From the NCBI RefSeq assembly GCF_002287075.1, contig NZ_NSKE01000003.1, forward strand, positions 248,001-312,000: a stretch of DNA of 64,000 nucleotides, written 5' to 3'. Below are positions 34,846 through 42,761 of the stretch, in pieces. The DNA is from Fodinibius salipaludis. Its GTDB lineage: Bacteria; Bacteroidota; Rhodothermia; Balneolales; Balneolaceae. The notes below the pieces were generated by a model. That model was not told where the DNA came from and did no database searches. It was given only the letters and a program-made list of their open reading frames with translations. The position numbers and the translations under genes are program-made. Every line of letters begins with the position of its first letter. The first letter of the stretch is position 1.

Positions 34846-35400
34846 TTACTGGAAATAAGGAGATGATATAACCTGCCCAATATTGTCGAAGGCCGGTATC
34901 TCATAACGTTTTAACCATTTTTTATCCTGATTAGCTTCGTGTCGCGAGCGAATAAAAAACGGGGTCATATTTAATTCAATGGCTGGTTTTAAATCAGTAA
35001 TTTTATCTCCCGCCATATAAGATTTGCTGAAATCGATATCATGCTTAGCGGCTGCTTTTTCGAACATTCCCGTGCCGGGTTTACGATCTTCGGGAGCATG
35101 TTTATTGTCGGGATCATGTTTCGGATGGTGTGGAGCATAGTACCAGTCATCAATATGTAGATCACGTTTAGCCAGCTCTTTGTCAACCCATCGGTGAAGA
35201 TCTTGCACATGCTGTTCAGTATACCGGCCGCGGGCAATACCGGATTGATTGGTCACTACAATTATTTTGAATTTTCGCTCTTTCATCCACTGGAGAGCAT
35301 CAAGAGCACCGTTGCACCAGGTCCATTCCTCGGGGGTGTGTACGTAATTGTAGTCGATATTAAGCGTGCCGTCGCGATCCAGAAAAAAAGCTTTATTCAT
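34846..35400 (-). CDS. HAD-IIIA phosphatase, GmhB-like, lacking the zinc cysteines
   Basis: 184 residues. HAD motif I FFLDRDGTLN supplies nucleophile Asp8 and Asp10; motif II is VVTNQSG; motif III is RKPGTG with Lys107; motif IV is MAGDKITD. This is the fold of D-glycero-manno-heptose-1,7-bisphosphate 7-phosphatase, which acts in LPS-core heptose synthesis. GmhB binds zinc through a CxH…CxC loop before RKP. Here the loop reads YYAPHHPKHD…HAPEDRKP, with Ala89, Pro103 and Asp105 where the cysteines belong, while His91 stays. The loop is present but cannot bind zinc the usual way. The related histidinol-phosphatase domain is another possibility. No other heptose genes are near. Confidence 0.85.
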   Translation of the reverse strand: MNKAFFLDRDGTLNIDYNYVHTPEEWTWCNGALDALQWMKERKFKIIVVTNQSGIARGRYTEQHVQDLHRWVDKELAKRDLHIDDWYYAPHHPKHDPDNKHAPEDRKPGTGMFEKAAAKHDIDFSKSYMAGDKITDLKPAIELNMTPFFIRSRHEANQDKKWLKRYEIPAFDNIGQVISSPYFQ

Positions 35401-35590
35401 AAAAAGAGTTACAATTGAGGGTAATAGCTCGGGATAGTAGATGGTTTGCTAAAATTACGGGATACGGGATGTAATAAATTTTAGACCCATACTGTGGGAA
35501 CATTTCTATATGTATGCTATATCAACAAATCCCAGTAGATAAAATATCTAACAGACTTCAATAGCATAAAATAACGAAAAGGACATAATT

Positions 35591-36451
35591 ATGAATACCC
35601 CAAATATTAAATCGACAGTTTATCGTGTGTTGCAAAGTACATTGGTGGTAGGACTCATTGCTTTTATCGCAATTTCTTGTAATGACATAAATTCCAACGA
35701 TACCAATACTGAAAAAGCCCAAATGAATGTAAGTCTCATCGATGCCCCGGGCGACTACCAGGAGGTTAACATTGATGTGCAAGGATTGCGGATTCAATAT
35801 ACGCCCAGTAGTAACGATACCGCAAGTGCCGATGGACAATGGATTGATCTACCGGTAGAACCTATGAAAATAAATCTGCTTGAGTTGACTAATGGTGTTG
35901 ATACTTTGCTGGCTGAAGCTGAATTAAATCCTGGACATTATGAAGAGCTTCGTCTTATTCTCGGAGAGGATAATACAGTAATGGTTGACAGTACAATCCA
36001 AAACCTCAAAGTGCCAAGTGGGCAGCAATCCGGTTATAAAATTAAATTCAAGACCGACCTTGAGGCAGGAGATGAGCTGGATGTTGTTGTTGATTTTGAT
36101 GCCGGTCGTTCGGTACATAAAGCCGGAAACAGTGGAAAATATATCCTCAAGCCTGTACTGAAAGCATTTGTTGAGAGCGGCGACGAAGTAGATGTGGGAT
36201 CTGTAGCCGGCGTCGTTGATCCTTCAGAGGCTGCTCCCAATGTTTATGTACTGATGGGTGAAGATACTACTGCCACTACGCAGACCGACGAAGACGGCAG
36301 TTTCTTGTTGCAAGGATTGGAAAACGGTCAATATGATATCAGTATTGAACCGACCACTGAGCAATACGCTGATACTACGGTTAATGATGTGATGGTTGAG
36401 GAAGATGAACAAACAGATTTAGGGACAATTATCTTGAACGAAACCGAATAG
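35591..36451 (+). CDS. DUF4382 lipoprotein with C-terminal carboxypeptidase-like domain
   Basis: 286 residues. The lipobox is GLIAFIAISC with Cys30 lipidated. Residues 42-190 match DUF4382: MNVSLIDAPGDYQEVNIDV, ELNPGHYEELRLIL and the later YILKPVLKAFVESGDEV. Residues 200-285 form a CnaB/carboxypeptidase-regulatory-like beta-sandwich with the typical TDEDGSFLLQGLENGQYDIS. Function of the family is unknown; it is common as an envelope lipoprotein in marine and halophilic bacteria. An AAAGGA sequence about 8 nt before the ATG supports the start. A strong terminator follows. Confidence 0.85.
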   Translation: MNTPNIKSTVYRVLQSTLVVGLIAFIAISCNDINSNDTNTEKAQMNVSLIDAPGDYQEVNIDVQGLRIQYTPSSNDTASADGQWIDLPVEPMKINLLELTNGVDTLLAEAELNPGHYEELRLILGEDNTVMVDSTIQNLKVPSGQQSGYKIKFKTDLEAGDELDVVVDFDAGRSVHKAGNSGKYILKPVLKAFVESGDEVDVGSVAGVVDPSEAAPNVYVLMGEDTTATTQTDEDGSFLLQGLENGQYDISIEPTTEQYADTTVNDVMVEEDEQTDLGTIILNETE

Positions 36452-36482
36452 AATAAGAAAGGTAGCTTTCGCTTTGGATTGT

Positions 36483-36516
36483 AAGCCCGACTGCCTATAA
36501 GGGGTCGGGCTTTTTT
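36483..36516 (+). terminator. Rho-independent terminator after the DUF4382 gene
   Basis: AAGCCCGAC (36483-36491) pairs perfectly with GTCGGGCTT (36504-36512) and is followed by a T6 run. Confidence 0.92.
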
Positions 36517-36682
36517 GTTTGTGCCACTTGGTTACGATTATTTAGACTCACAAATTGATTAAGTTGGATGTAAATTTGTCCGGCTGTTGATAACAAACTA
36601 TCTTCTTGCGTGGTATTGAGTTCGTAATAAGCATTGACTACATTCTTTCTGATTGAATCAAAGACCGAATGAGGAGCCACGT

Positions 36683-37234
36683 TTGAATACAACTAAGATA
36701 ATGTCGGCGGATGATCTAAATCGCACCTATTTGCGATTCGCCCATCAGTTTTTAGAGCCGCATGACGATCCCCAACAATTAGCTATTATCGGCATGCAAA
36801 CCCGTGGGGTGTACATGGGAAAACGCATTGTGCAGTATGTACAGGAAAAGTTCGGTTATGATATTGATTTTGGAATGCTCGATGTAACTTTTTACCGAGA
36901 TGATTTTCGAACAAAGTTAAAGATGCCACAGGTGAAAGTGACCGAGATTCCCTTTGATCTATATGACCGAGACGTGGTGCTGGTGGATGACGTACTTTAT
37001 ACTGGTCGAACAGTACGTTCTGCTATGGATGCACTTATGGATTACGGGCGTCCGCGTAGCATTAAATTTTGTTGTATGGTGGATCGGGGCCACCGTGAAC
37101 TTCCTATTTGTGCTGATTACGTGGGGACAAAGCTCCCAACCCACGTACAAGAAGAAGTGCGTGTAAAGGTGAAGACGTTGGATAATGAAGATGCCGTTTA
37201 TGTGGTAGAAAATGCAGATGAGGAGGGCGGATAA
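36683..37234 (+). CDS. pyrR: PyrR-type phosphoribosyltransferase (pyrimidine regulator / uracil PRTase)
   Basis: 183 residues from TTG 36683, chosen because AGGAG lies 6 nt upstream and the protein then starts MNTTKIMSADDLNR. ATG 36701 is a shorter alternative. The PRPP-binding motif is DVVLVDDVLYTGRTVRSAMD; DRGHRELPICADYVGTKLPT near the C-terminus is diagnostic of PyrR. In Bacillus PyrR binds pyr mRNA to attenuate transcription and has uracil phosphoribosyltransferase activity. I see no PyrR-binding hairpin or attenuator in the ~170 nt upstream. Its stop codon directly abuts the pyrB ATG, so the two are co-translated. Confidence 0.93.
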   Translation: MNTTKIMSADDLNRTYLRFAHQFLEPHDDPQQLAIIGMQTRGVYMGKRIVQYVQEKFGYDIDFGMLDVTFYRDDFRTKLKMPQVKVTEIPFDLYDRDVVLVDDVLYTGRTVRSAMDALMDYGRPRSIKFCCMVDRGHRELPICADYVGTKLPTHVQEEVRVKVKTLDNEDAVYVVENADEEGG

Positions 37235-38197
37235 ATGACTGAGAATATCGAACTGCAGGATAGTAATCACGATTTTACCCACAAGCATTTGTTGGGACTG
37301 GCGGATTATTCCAAAGACGATATTTTATTTGTACTGGAACAGGCCAAGTATTTTCGGGAAATCCTGGATCGGCCTGTCCCCAAGGTGCCGACCCTTCGTG
37401 ACAAGACTATTGTGAATCTTTTTTATGAGGACAGTACCCGAACGCGGCTTTCTTTTGAGCTGGCACAAAAGCGCATGGGGGCAGATGTGGTCAACTTCTC
37501 CAAGGGATCGTCGAGCGTTAAAAAAGGAGAATCGCTCAAAGATACTATTCGCAATATTAGCTCTATGAAAATTGATATGGTGGTAGCCCGCCACAAAAGC
37601 CCTGGTGTACCTCACTTCTTAACACGTTGTGTAGATGCAGCTATTATTAATGCAGGCGATGGCGCACATGAACATCCTACTCAGGCCCTGCTTGATATGT
37701 TTACCATGCAACAGGTGTATCCTGATTTAACGGGTAAAAATATTGCCATTATCGGGGATATTGCTCACAGTCGTGTGGTGCGCTCAAATGTTATCGGGTT
37801 GCTGAAGTTAGGGGCCAACGTTACGGTTTGTGGGCCCAAAACTATGATGCCGGCTTATGTTGAAGAGCTCGGTGCTGACGTATCTTATAATATTGATGAG
37901 GTTTTGAGTTGGTGTGATATTGCCATGGCGCTTCGTATCCAATTAGAGCGACAGGAAGGCGGTACCGAGCTGTTTCCCAGTATTCGCGAGTATCACCAGC
38001 TTTTTGGGATTACGATGGAGCATCTCGAGGAGTATCCTGATTTTACCATCATGCATCCTGGTCCGGTGAATCGGGGAGTAGAAATGGAGAGCGAAGTGGC
38101 AGACAGTGATCGATCAATAATCTTAAGCCAGGTTACCAATGGCGTGGCTGTACGAATGGCTATTCTTTATTTGTTAAGTGGCAGAACACGCGTTTAG
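37235..38197 (+). CDS. pyrB: Aspartate carbamoyltransferase catalytic subunit
   Basis: 320 residues. It condenses carbamoyl phosphate with aspartate, the committed step of pyrimidine synthesis. The carbamoyl-phosphate site is DSTRTRLSFELAQKRMG; GSSSVKKGESLKDT, GDGAHEHPTQALLDMF and TIMHPGPVNRGVEM are the other conserved elements. It directly follows pyrR with no gap. No regulatory pyrI subunit is present, consistent with a Bacillus-like, PyrR-controlled enzyme. The remaining pyr genes are not in the window. Confidence 0.97.
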   Translation: MTENIELQDSNHDFTHKHLLGLADYSKDDILFVLEQAKYFREILDRPVPKVPTLRDKTIVNLFYEDSTRTRLSFELAQKRMGADVVNFSKGSSSVKKGESLKDTIRNISSMKIDMVVARHKSPGVPHFLTRCVDAAIINAGDGAHEHPTQALLDMFTMQQVYPDLTGKNIAIIGDIAHSRVVRSNVIGLLKLGANVTVCGPKTMMPAYVEELGADVSYNIDEVLSWCDIAMALRIQLERQEGGTELFPSIREYHQLFGITMEHLEEYPDFTIMHPGPVNRGVEMESEVADSDRSIILSQVTNGVAVRMAILYLLSGRTRV

Positions 38198-38276
38198 TGA
38201 GTTCTCGTTAGGATGTGTTTTTTCTTAGGTTAACAGCCACAAGAGAGGAACAGGATTGAGGTTAAAAAAATATTTT

Positions 38277-39467
38277 ATGGATAAGGAATTAGATCGTTTA
38301 CAGCATCTTTCTTCATTTGCTTTGGATTATGATTCGTATCACGAAAAGTTAGAACCATTTGTAGAACTGGCTAAAACGATAACGGATTCCCCGGTTTGTG
38401 AAATAAATATCATCGATGCCTATAATCAGTGGACGATTGGACGAACGGAGAAAGATCTGAAAGTAATTCCTCGTGAAGAAAGTATTTGCCATGATACTAT
38501 TGAGAAAAACAAACCATATGAGATAAAAAATCTACAAAAAGATAAACGTTATCGTGACCGCGATTATGTTGTAGGGGCGCCCTACTTTCGCTATTACTGC
38601 GGAGTGCAGCTTACCACTAAAGCAGGTGTTAATGTTGGTTCAATTTGCGTGCTGGATCAGAAAGAGAAAGGAATTTCTGATAAGAAAAAAGAGCATCTGC
38701 AGTATCTTGCTAATTTAGTTGTTCAGTATCTGCAGAAAGATCAGTTGGTTTATCGGTCCAAAGGAAAGCTGCATGATCTTCAGCAGCGTTTTCGAACATT
38801 AAATCATGACCTCCGGAGTCCGGTAAATGGCATTGTAGGCATTGTTGATTTGTTACTTACTGACGAGGATGAGGTAGAAGTATCAGCCGAAGACTTGTTG
38901 ATGATTAAAGATTGTGCGGAAGCTATTGTTGATGAAATTGATAGCGTTTTATCACCAGATAAGAAGACAAGTAACAAAAGTGGGAGTGATAACATATTAT
39001 TGGAAGGTGTTTTTGAAAAAGTAAAACGCCTGAATGCCCCGCCAGCTCAGAACAAAGAGATAAGTTTTAAGGTAGAGAGTCAAACTGATAATAATTATAG
39101 TATTTCAGTTTATTCTTCGAGAAAATTAATTCAAATTGTCAGTAATCTTGTAGCGAATGCTATTAAATTTACGGATAACGGAGGGCGGATTTGTGTGCGA
39201 TATGCGCTTGTTGAAAACGATGAACAGAAGGTTTTGAAGGTTATAGTAGAAGATAACGGTATTGGAATGAATGGAGATAAAGTTGATAATTTTAATAGCG
39301 GAGAAAAAGTCGTAGGATCTTCTGGAACAGCGGGAGAGGAAAGTTTTGGAATCGGGCTTCAACATGTAAGACAATTGGTTGCTGAATTGGGTGGTAAAAT
39401 TTCAGCAGAGAGCTCTATTGGCGAGGGAACTGAATTTACGGTATTGGTAGAAGCTCAGAATTTGTAG
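38277..39467 (+). CDS. Soluble GAF-domain sensor histidine kinase
   Basis: 396 residues from ATG 38277; a TTG at 38256 would add seven codons with no better support. No membrane helix is seen. A GAF domain spans about 10-155 (ESICHDTIEKNKPYEI and YCGVQLTTKAGVNVGSICVL match GAF-kinase proteins). HisKA has His177 in LNHDLRSPVNGIVG. The HATPase domain shows NLVANAIKFTDNGG, EDNGIGMN and FGIGLQHVRQLVAELGG. It has no receiver gene directly beside it, but the receiver at 42115 lies 2.6 kb away at the head of the convergent glycosyltransferase operon and is a plausible partner. That pairing is inference. Confidence 0.9.
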   Translation: MDKELDRLQHLSSFALDYDSYHEKLEPFVELAKTITDSPVCEINIIDAYNQWTIGRTEKDLKVIPREESICHDTIEKNKPYEIKNLQKDKRYRDRDYVVGAPYFRYYCGVQLTTKAGVNVGSICVLDQKEKGISDKKKEHLQYLANLVVQYLQKDQLVYRSKGKLHDLQQRFRTLNHDLRSPVNGIVGIVDLLLTDEDEVEVSAEDLLMIKDCAEAIVDEIDSVLSPDKKTSNKSGSDNILLEGVFEKVKRLNAPPAQNKEISFKVESQTDNNYSISVYSSRKLIQIVSNLVANAIKFTDNGGRICVRYALVENDEQKVLKVIVEDNGIGMNGDKVDNFNSGEKVVGSSGTAGEESFGIGLQHVRQLVAELGGKISAESSIGEGTEFTVLVEAQNL

Positions 39468-39503
39468 GGGAGTAATGCTTGAATTTAAATAGAATGACAG
39501 GAA

Positions 39504-40910
39504 CTACTCTTTAAACCCTTTTCGAATCATTTTGCCCCAGCTTTTCTTTCCCTTAAAAAAGTCAATGAGTCCTTTGAACTGCCACCACGAGTGAATCTGT
39601 CGATACCCTATATTCTCAAGGAGAGAGTACAAACTCAAAATAGCGACATCTTTAAAACTACTGTAGGTTTTGAATGCGACCTCTTCAGCTAAAACAGCAA
39701 TGAGCGAAACAACCATCCCATAAATGATAGAAACCCCCAGGAATAACAGGATAAAGGTCAGGCTGAAAAGGTCTGGAAATGAAATTATGATAATCAGGTA
39801 AACGTAACTTAGCAGGTTGACAATGGGGCCTAATAACTCAAAGAAGAGAAAGAAAGGCATTACGAACATCCCGATATGTTTGTAGGTGGGATTAAATAGC
39901 ATGTATTTATGTTGCCACAGTGAATCGGCCAGGCCCCGGTGCCAGCGGTTGCGCTGGTTACGTAAACTCTTGTAGTCAGTAGGAACTTCCGTCCAGCAGA
40001 TAGGTTCTGGTAGGAATCGAATCTGGTAATCCTCATTATTACGAAGGTGGTAGCTGTGCAGGCGGACAATCAGTTCAATGTCTTCGCCCACGGTATCAGT
40101 AAGATAGCCCCCTACTTTAATAACAGCTTTCCGGTCAAAAATTCCGAATGCTCCCGAGACAATTAGCAGACTTTTGAAGTAATCCCACCCTACACGCCCA
40201 AATAAAAATGCCCGAATATATTCCACCGACTGCAGTCTCCCCCAGAAACTTTTGGGAACGTGTATTTCTTTTATTTCTCTATTTCTTATCTGGCATCCGT
40301 TGATAACCCGGACGACCCCTCCTGCAGCAATGGTGTTTTTATGTTCTATAAATGTTTGGATAAGCTTTTTAAGCACATCTTGTTCCAAAATAGAATCTGC
40401 ATCAATCGAACAAACCAGATCAGTTTCGGCAATATTGATTCCGGCATTAAGGGCATCAGCTTTGCCCCCGTTTTCCTTATCCACGACGGTGAGCATGGGG
40501 GTATTGGGGGACCGATAGATGCCACGGATATGTTGATGTTCGATTTGCTCTTCAAAGTAAATATCGGTTTCCGTCAGGCCAAAATGATCAATAATTCGTT
40601 GTAGCGTATCATCGGCGCTCCCGTCATTTACGACAATGATATGATATTCAGGATATTCCAGTTTGAGCAACGATTCCACCGACTCTACAATATTATCTGC
40701 CTCATTATAGGCGGGAACGAGAATGCTGATAGATTTAAAGAGCTCGGTCTTAAAAAGGGCGTCTGCTTCAACAACACTGCGGTGTAACATTTGTTTGCGA
40801 ACATAGAGTAGGGCGCCGATAACTAACGCCAGATACACAGTGTTAATGGTGATAAAATAGCCTATAATGAACTGCTCAACAATATTGAATAACGAAAAGC
40901 TATCAAGCAT
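39504..40910 (-). CDS. Membrane GT2 glycosyltransferase, PgaC/YaiP-like polysaccharide synthase
   Basis: 468 residues. One N-terminal membrane helix (about 10-35) is followed by a GT-A domain and three or four C-terminal helices (about 330-430). The processive-synthase motifs are SILVPAYNEADNIVESVESL, IVVNDGSADDT, VCSIDADSILEQD, TVGEDIELIVRL and the QxxRW-type RNQRNRWHRGLADSL. This layout is shared by PgaC/IcaA poly-GlcNAc synthases and YaiP. It should polymerise a sugar from a nucleotide-sugar donor at the inner membrane. Its start overlaps the HEAT-repeat gene by 8 nt, so it is translationally coupled to it. Sugar identity cannot be read from the sequence. Confidence 0.93.
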   Translation of the reverse strand: MLDSFSLFNIVEQFIIGYFITINTVYLALVIGALLYVRKQMLHRSVVEADALFKTELFKSISILVPAYNEADNIVESVESLLKLEYPEYHIIVVNDGSADDTLQRIIDHFGLTETDIYFEEQIEHQHIRGIYRSPNTPMLTVVDKENGGKADALNAGINIAETDLVCSIDADSILEQDVLKKLIQTFIEHKNTIAAGGVVRVINGCQIRNREIKEIHVPKSFWGRLQSVEYIRAFLFGRVGWDYFKSLLIVSGAFGIFDRKAVIKVGGYLTDTVGEDIELIVRLHSYHLRNNEDYQIRFLPEPICWTEVPTDYKSLRNQRNRWHRGLADSLWQHKYMLFNPTYKHIGMFVMPFFLFFELLGPIVNLLSYVYLIIIISFPDLFSLTFILLFLGVSIIYGMVVSLIAVLAEEVAFKTYSSFKDVAILSLYSLLENIGYRQIHSWWQFKGLIDFFKGKKSWGKMIRKGFKE

Positions 40911-42099
40911 GGGATTTATTGAGTCGGTGATTGAGGGCTATTTTGATGCCGGATGTAATATCCAAAATTTTATCTAAATATAAATCAAACTGTTCATGTG
41001 ATCTGCTTCTGATATCAATATCTGTGAGTGATCGCAGTGTTTCTTGAATAAATTTTGTCAGTAATACTATGCGATTTTCCTCTTCCGTTACAAGTTCATA
41101 AATAATGGCTTTTCGGATCGGGAATTCAGCATTTAACAGGTGTTGTAGTAAAAATGAGATATTTTCTTCTCCTCCAAAAGTGCTGAGTGTTTTTATGCTG
41201 GCTAATCTAATAGGAATGCTTTTTTTCTTCTTCCAATAGCTCTTGATAACAGCATCGGCTTCGGTATGATATAATTCTCCAAGAGCAGTAATAAGTCCTC
41301 GAATTAGGGGAAACTTTTCAGGATTATAATGAATCCGTTTTAGGTATTGATATAAAAACTCTCCACATTCATAAAATTGCTGATATCCCATATATCGTAC
41401 GATGATATTTTTAACGTTGGGATCTATTTTTTTTAGCAGTACATCTTTGAGGGCTTCGCCAACTTGTCCACGCTCCTCGGCCAGTCCCGAATCAAATACA
41501 TGAAGAAGTTCGGCAACCATTAGTTCTGAGATATCAGTTCGTTTGAAGAATCTCAATAAGGCGCTTTTACGTATTGACCAGTCCTCGGCTGATTGCAATG
41601 CTTTGGTAGCGGCAAAGGCTAATTTCAAGTTGTTTGATTTGCTTACAGTAATAAGTTTGGCTAAAACTCGGTTGTCAAGATGGGTGCTTTTTTGAAAGTA
41701 GATACAGGCGTATATTTTGGAATCGGTAGAAGATTGAAACAGCTTATCCCGGTAAAAAGAGGCAAAGGTGGGATGTTTAATTAAATCATTGAGTCGCTTG
41801 CGTTCTGTGCCATCCAGAATATCGTCAAGTTCATTAAGCAGATTTATAAAAAATGTATAATCTTTCGTTCGCTTAGTTATTTTTTTGATGATATCATCAG
41901 CACTTAGCGGTGGGCCGGATTGTTCTGCGTAATCCAAGAGAATCGAAAAAAAGTAATCCCGAAATTTTTGCTCATACCTTTTCCAGTACTGCTGTTTCCT
42001 TCGGGTCCAATAAGTATAACCGAGTAGAAAAAAGAATAGGAGGGTCAAAAAGACAGTTAGTCCAATCAGCGACTGTAAGGCAATGTTGAAGTCAAACAT
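40903..42099 (-). CDS. HEAT-repeat protein with N-terminal membrane anchor
   Basis: 398 residues. A single membrane helix at about 8-30 (SLIGLTVFLTLLFFFLLGYT) leads into a mostly alpha-helical cytoplasmic region. From about 130 to 370 it contains HEAT-like units, for example AKLITVSKSNNLKLAFAATK and IRLASIKTLSTFGGEENISF. HEAT arrays are usually protein-binding scaffolds. It lies between the receiver gene (15 nt) and the GT2 gene (8-nt overlap) in one operon. I infer that it links the receiver to the synthase, a role played by PilZ or other partners in known exopolysaccharide systems. No enzyme motif is seen. Confidence 0.82.
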   Translation of the reverse strand: MFDFNIALQSLIGLTVFLTLLFFFLLGYTYWTRRKQQYWKRYEQKFRDYFFSILLDYAEQSGPPLSADDIIKKITKRTKDYTFFINLLNELDDILDGTERKRLNDLIKHPTFASFYRDKLFQSSTDSKIYACIYFQKSTHLDNRVLAKLITVSKSNNLKLAFAATKALQSAEDWSIRKSALLRFFKRTDISELMVAELLHVFDSGLAEERGQVGEALKDVLLKKIDPNVKNIIVRYMGYQQFYECGEFLYQYLKRIHYNPEKFPLIRGLITALGELYHTEADAVIKSYWKKKKSIPIRLASIKTLSTFGGEENISFLLQHLLNAEFPIRKAIIYELVTEEENRIVLLTKFIQETLRSLTDIDIRSRSHEQFDLYLDKILDITSGIKIALNHRLNKSHA

Positions 42100-42114
42100 G
42101 CCACAATATACGCT

Positions 42115-42579
42115 CTAAGCGGCTTTTGTCAATAATTTTCGGATGCGTGCTGTAAATTCTTTGGGTTGAAAAGGCTTGGTAATATATTCATCGGCGGTTA
42201 GGTCAAAACCGTGCTCAATATCTTCGGAACGTGATTTTGCAGAAACCAAGACCACTTTTGTCTGGTTGAATTTTTGATCTTCACGAACTTTTTTAAGGAT
42301 TTCAAATCCATCCATGCCGGGAAGCATTAGATCTAAAATAATAAGTTGTGGAATATGCTTTCGGGCATACTCCAGGGCTTCAATTCCATTAGCTTTACTT
42401 GTAATCTCATAATCGAACTCTTTAGATACGAGTCTGCTAATTAGTTTTCTGCTGAGATCATCATCATCGACAATAAGAATTTGCTTTTTGGGCATTGTTG
42501 ATTCACTTCCCCCCATACTTTTATCTGTTGAATTATGTGCAACCCCAGTTAGCTTTAGATAAGAGTCCATGCTTTTCAT
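42115..42579 (-). CDS. Single-domain response regulator (CheY-like receiver)
   Basis: 154 residues. About 30 unordered residues precede a complete receiver domain: ILIVDDDD acidic cluster, phospho-acceptor Asp83 in LIILDLMLPGMDGFE, Ser/Thr in VVLVSAKSR and Lys in YITKPFQP. No DNA-binding or enzyme output domain follows, so it must act by protein contact. GAGG about 6 nt before the ATG supports the long start at 42579. It heads the operon with the HEAT protein and the GT2 synthase. I infer that it conveys a phospho-signal to them, possibly from the GAF kinase at 38277. Confidence 0.92.
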   Translation of the reverse strand: MKSMDSYLKLTGVAHNSTDKSMGGSESTMPKKQILIVDDDDLSRKLISRLVSKEFDYEITSKANGIEALEYARKHIPQLIILDLMLPGMDGFEILKKVREDQKFNQTKVVLVSAKSRSEDIEHGFDLTADEYITKPFQPKEFTARIRKLLTKAA

Positions 42580-42761
42580 AACTGCCTCACTATTTTGCCA
42601 TTAATAATTTTTGTGGCAGTTTAGTATTTATGTCACTGTACAAAATATAGCGATTTTAATTAAAAAATCTTAATGTTTATTAAGGGATTCTTATCTTGGA
42701 GTGATCGCAAAGCAGTTAAATTCTATGCTAATTTCACAAAACGCTGTAATACAATACGGTA

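Noticed and set aside
36517-36682. A PyrR-binding attenuator before pyrR
   Set aside because: No anti-terminator/terminator pair or PyrR-binding consensus is visible between the upstream terminator and the start codon.
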